Shown: positions 13,734-14,259 of the stretch, one piece after another
Position numbering within the stretch: position 1 is the first letter of the stretch
Layout: every line of letters starts with the position of its first letter
Source: Rikenellaceae bacterium
GTDB taxonomy: Bacteria > Bacteroidota > Bacteroidia > Bacteroidales > Rikenellaceae
DNA: 14,259 bases
Direction of reading: 5' to 3'
Assembly (NCBI GenBank): GCA_020859745.1
Contig: JAJBVQ010000154.1
Coordinates: 1-14,259 of the forward strand
Notes under the pieces: generated by a model
What the model was told of the DNA's origin: nothing
Seen by the model: the letters and a program-made list of their open reading frames with translations, nothing else
Database searches by the model: none
Position numbers and translations under genes: made by a program

Positions 13734-14259
13734 TTATTCCGTTTTTGTCTTATCCGGGCGGCCCGTGACGGTCGATCCCCCGGTCTTGAATTTTTCGATC
13801 ATCAATGCGGCCGCCAGCCCGGGATCGTCCGCGGGCATGAAAAACTCGCTGAACGTCCGGCCCTCCTTGTGGATCGAGCGGGTGTAGCACTTGTCGTAAT
13901 AGTTCATCGCAATGACCGCCGCCCCTTCGATGTCGCCCCGTTCGAGGCACTGCAACGCCCGCGGATAGCCGTCGCCCAGCCGTTTGGCGATCTTGGCGAA
14001 GGCCGCGGCCAGCTCACCGGTACCGAAACAACCGTATTCGGCCACGAGGCGTCTGAGCCGCGCGGCGGGGTCGAGCGAAAACACCACCAGCGGCGCGGAC
14101 TGCATCATGCGGTACAGCTCGGTGGGCACCACGACGTGGCCGATCGTCTGGCTCTCGCCCTCGAACCACACGGGCCGCGAAGGGTCTAGGTTAAGGCAGC
14201 AAAGAAGAATAAGTATTATGAACTCCTCGGTCGTGGGCTGTTGGTCCTGCCCCCAAGCC
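13734..14259 (-). CDS. mnmH: tRNA 2-selenouridine synthase, C-terminal part (5' end outside window)
   Basis: About 174 codons are seen, open to the right edge. MnmH (SelU/YbbB) exchanges sulfur for selenium at 2-thiouridine 34 of tRNA-Lys, -Glu and -Gln via a geranylated intermediate, with selenophosphate from SelD. The visible part is the end of the P-loop domain: PSRPVWFEGESQTIGHVVVP matches the conserved (P)xWxExES..IG..xxP block, then LYRMMQSAPLVVFSLD, and later YPRALQCLERGDIEGAAVIA and a CYTRS segment. The rhodanese domain with the catalytic Cys and the Walker motif lie beyond the edge. Codons at 14219-14187 are unusually AT-rich and encode IILILLCCLNL where the family has a polar FEN-type helix. 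It is the first gene seen of the operon. Confidence 0.93.
   Translation of the reverse strand, partial: AWGQDQQPTTEEFIILILLCCLNLDPSRPVWFEGESQTIGHVVVPTELYRMMQSAPLVVFSLDPAARLRRLVAEYGCFGTGELAAAFAKIAKRLGDGYPRALQCLERGDIEGAAVIAMNYYDKCYTRSIHKEGRTFSEFFMPADDPGLAAALMIEKFKTGGSTVTGRPDKTKTE

Overview
The window looks like a fragment of a high-GC Bacteroidota genome, most likely from the Alistipes/Rikenellaceae side. The evidence is a DUF4831 protein, a DUF2807 protein, Bacteroidota-type promoter boxes (TTTG, 19 bp, TAnnTTTG upstream of a tRNA gene), an absence of Shine-Dalgarno sites, and futalosine-pathway menaquinone synthesis (MqnD). Both ends cut through genes (trmN6-like on the left, mnmH on the right), so this may be a whole contig or an excerpt.

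Layout. 1-1480 (+): the 3' end of a tRNA methyltransferase, then a secreted DUF4831 protein. 1481-2152: no gene, filled with strongly folded repeats. 2153-2950 (+): mqnD, interrupted by one in-frame TAG. 2951-3850: no gene, hairpin-rich repeats. 3850-5440: four tandem units, each carrying about 60 codons (minus strand) of the C-terminal end of a FISUMP/C-type-lectin-like domain plus a conserved hairpin element, with no N-terminal part of any gene. 5460-7214 (-): a secreted DUF2807 protein, then folP. 7448-9653 (+): pdxA, then metF. 9654-9858: another folded repeat and a terminator. 9859-9930 (-): tRNA-Glu(UUC) with a clear promoter. 10028-10600: two more lectin-like fragments and one more hairpin element. 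10641-14259 (-): a compact selenium-utilisation operon in the order mnmH (partial), yedF, cysteine desulfurase, DUF3343, selD.

How the genes work together. The selenium operon has a familiar logic. The desulfurase can release selenium from selenocysteine, YedF and the DUF3343 protein probably handle or pass on sulfur/selenium, SelD makes selenophosphate, and MnmH uses it to convert 2-thiouridine to 2-selenouridine at U34 of tRNA-Lys, tRNA-Glu and tRNA-Gln. A tRNA-Glu(UUC), a substrate type for MnmH, lies just downstream. No SelA or SelB is visible. PdxA (vitamin B6), MetF (folate one-carbon) and FolP (folate) are housekeeping cofactor enzymes.

The most unusual content is non-genic. First, six divergent lectin-like C-terminal fragments look like silent cassettes or copies of a diversified region. 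Second, a hairpin element accompanies five of them and keeps its pairing while its arm sequence changes. Third, an interspersed family of folded repeats shares an architecture of closing stem plus a 3' CCGCTNNCGCGG hairpin. No reverse transcriptase, recombinase, transposase or CRISPR array is present in the window.
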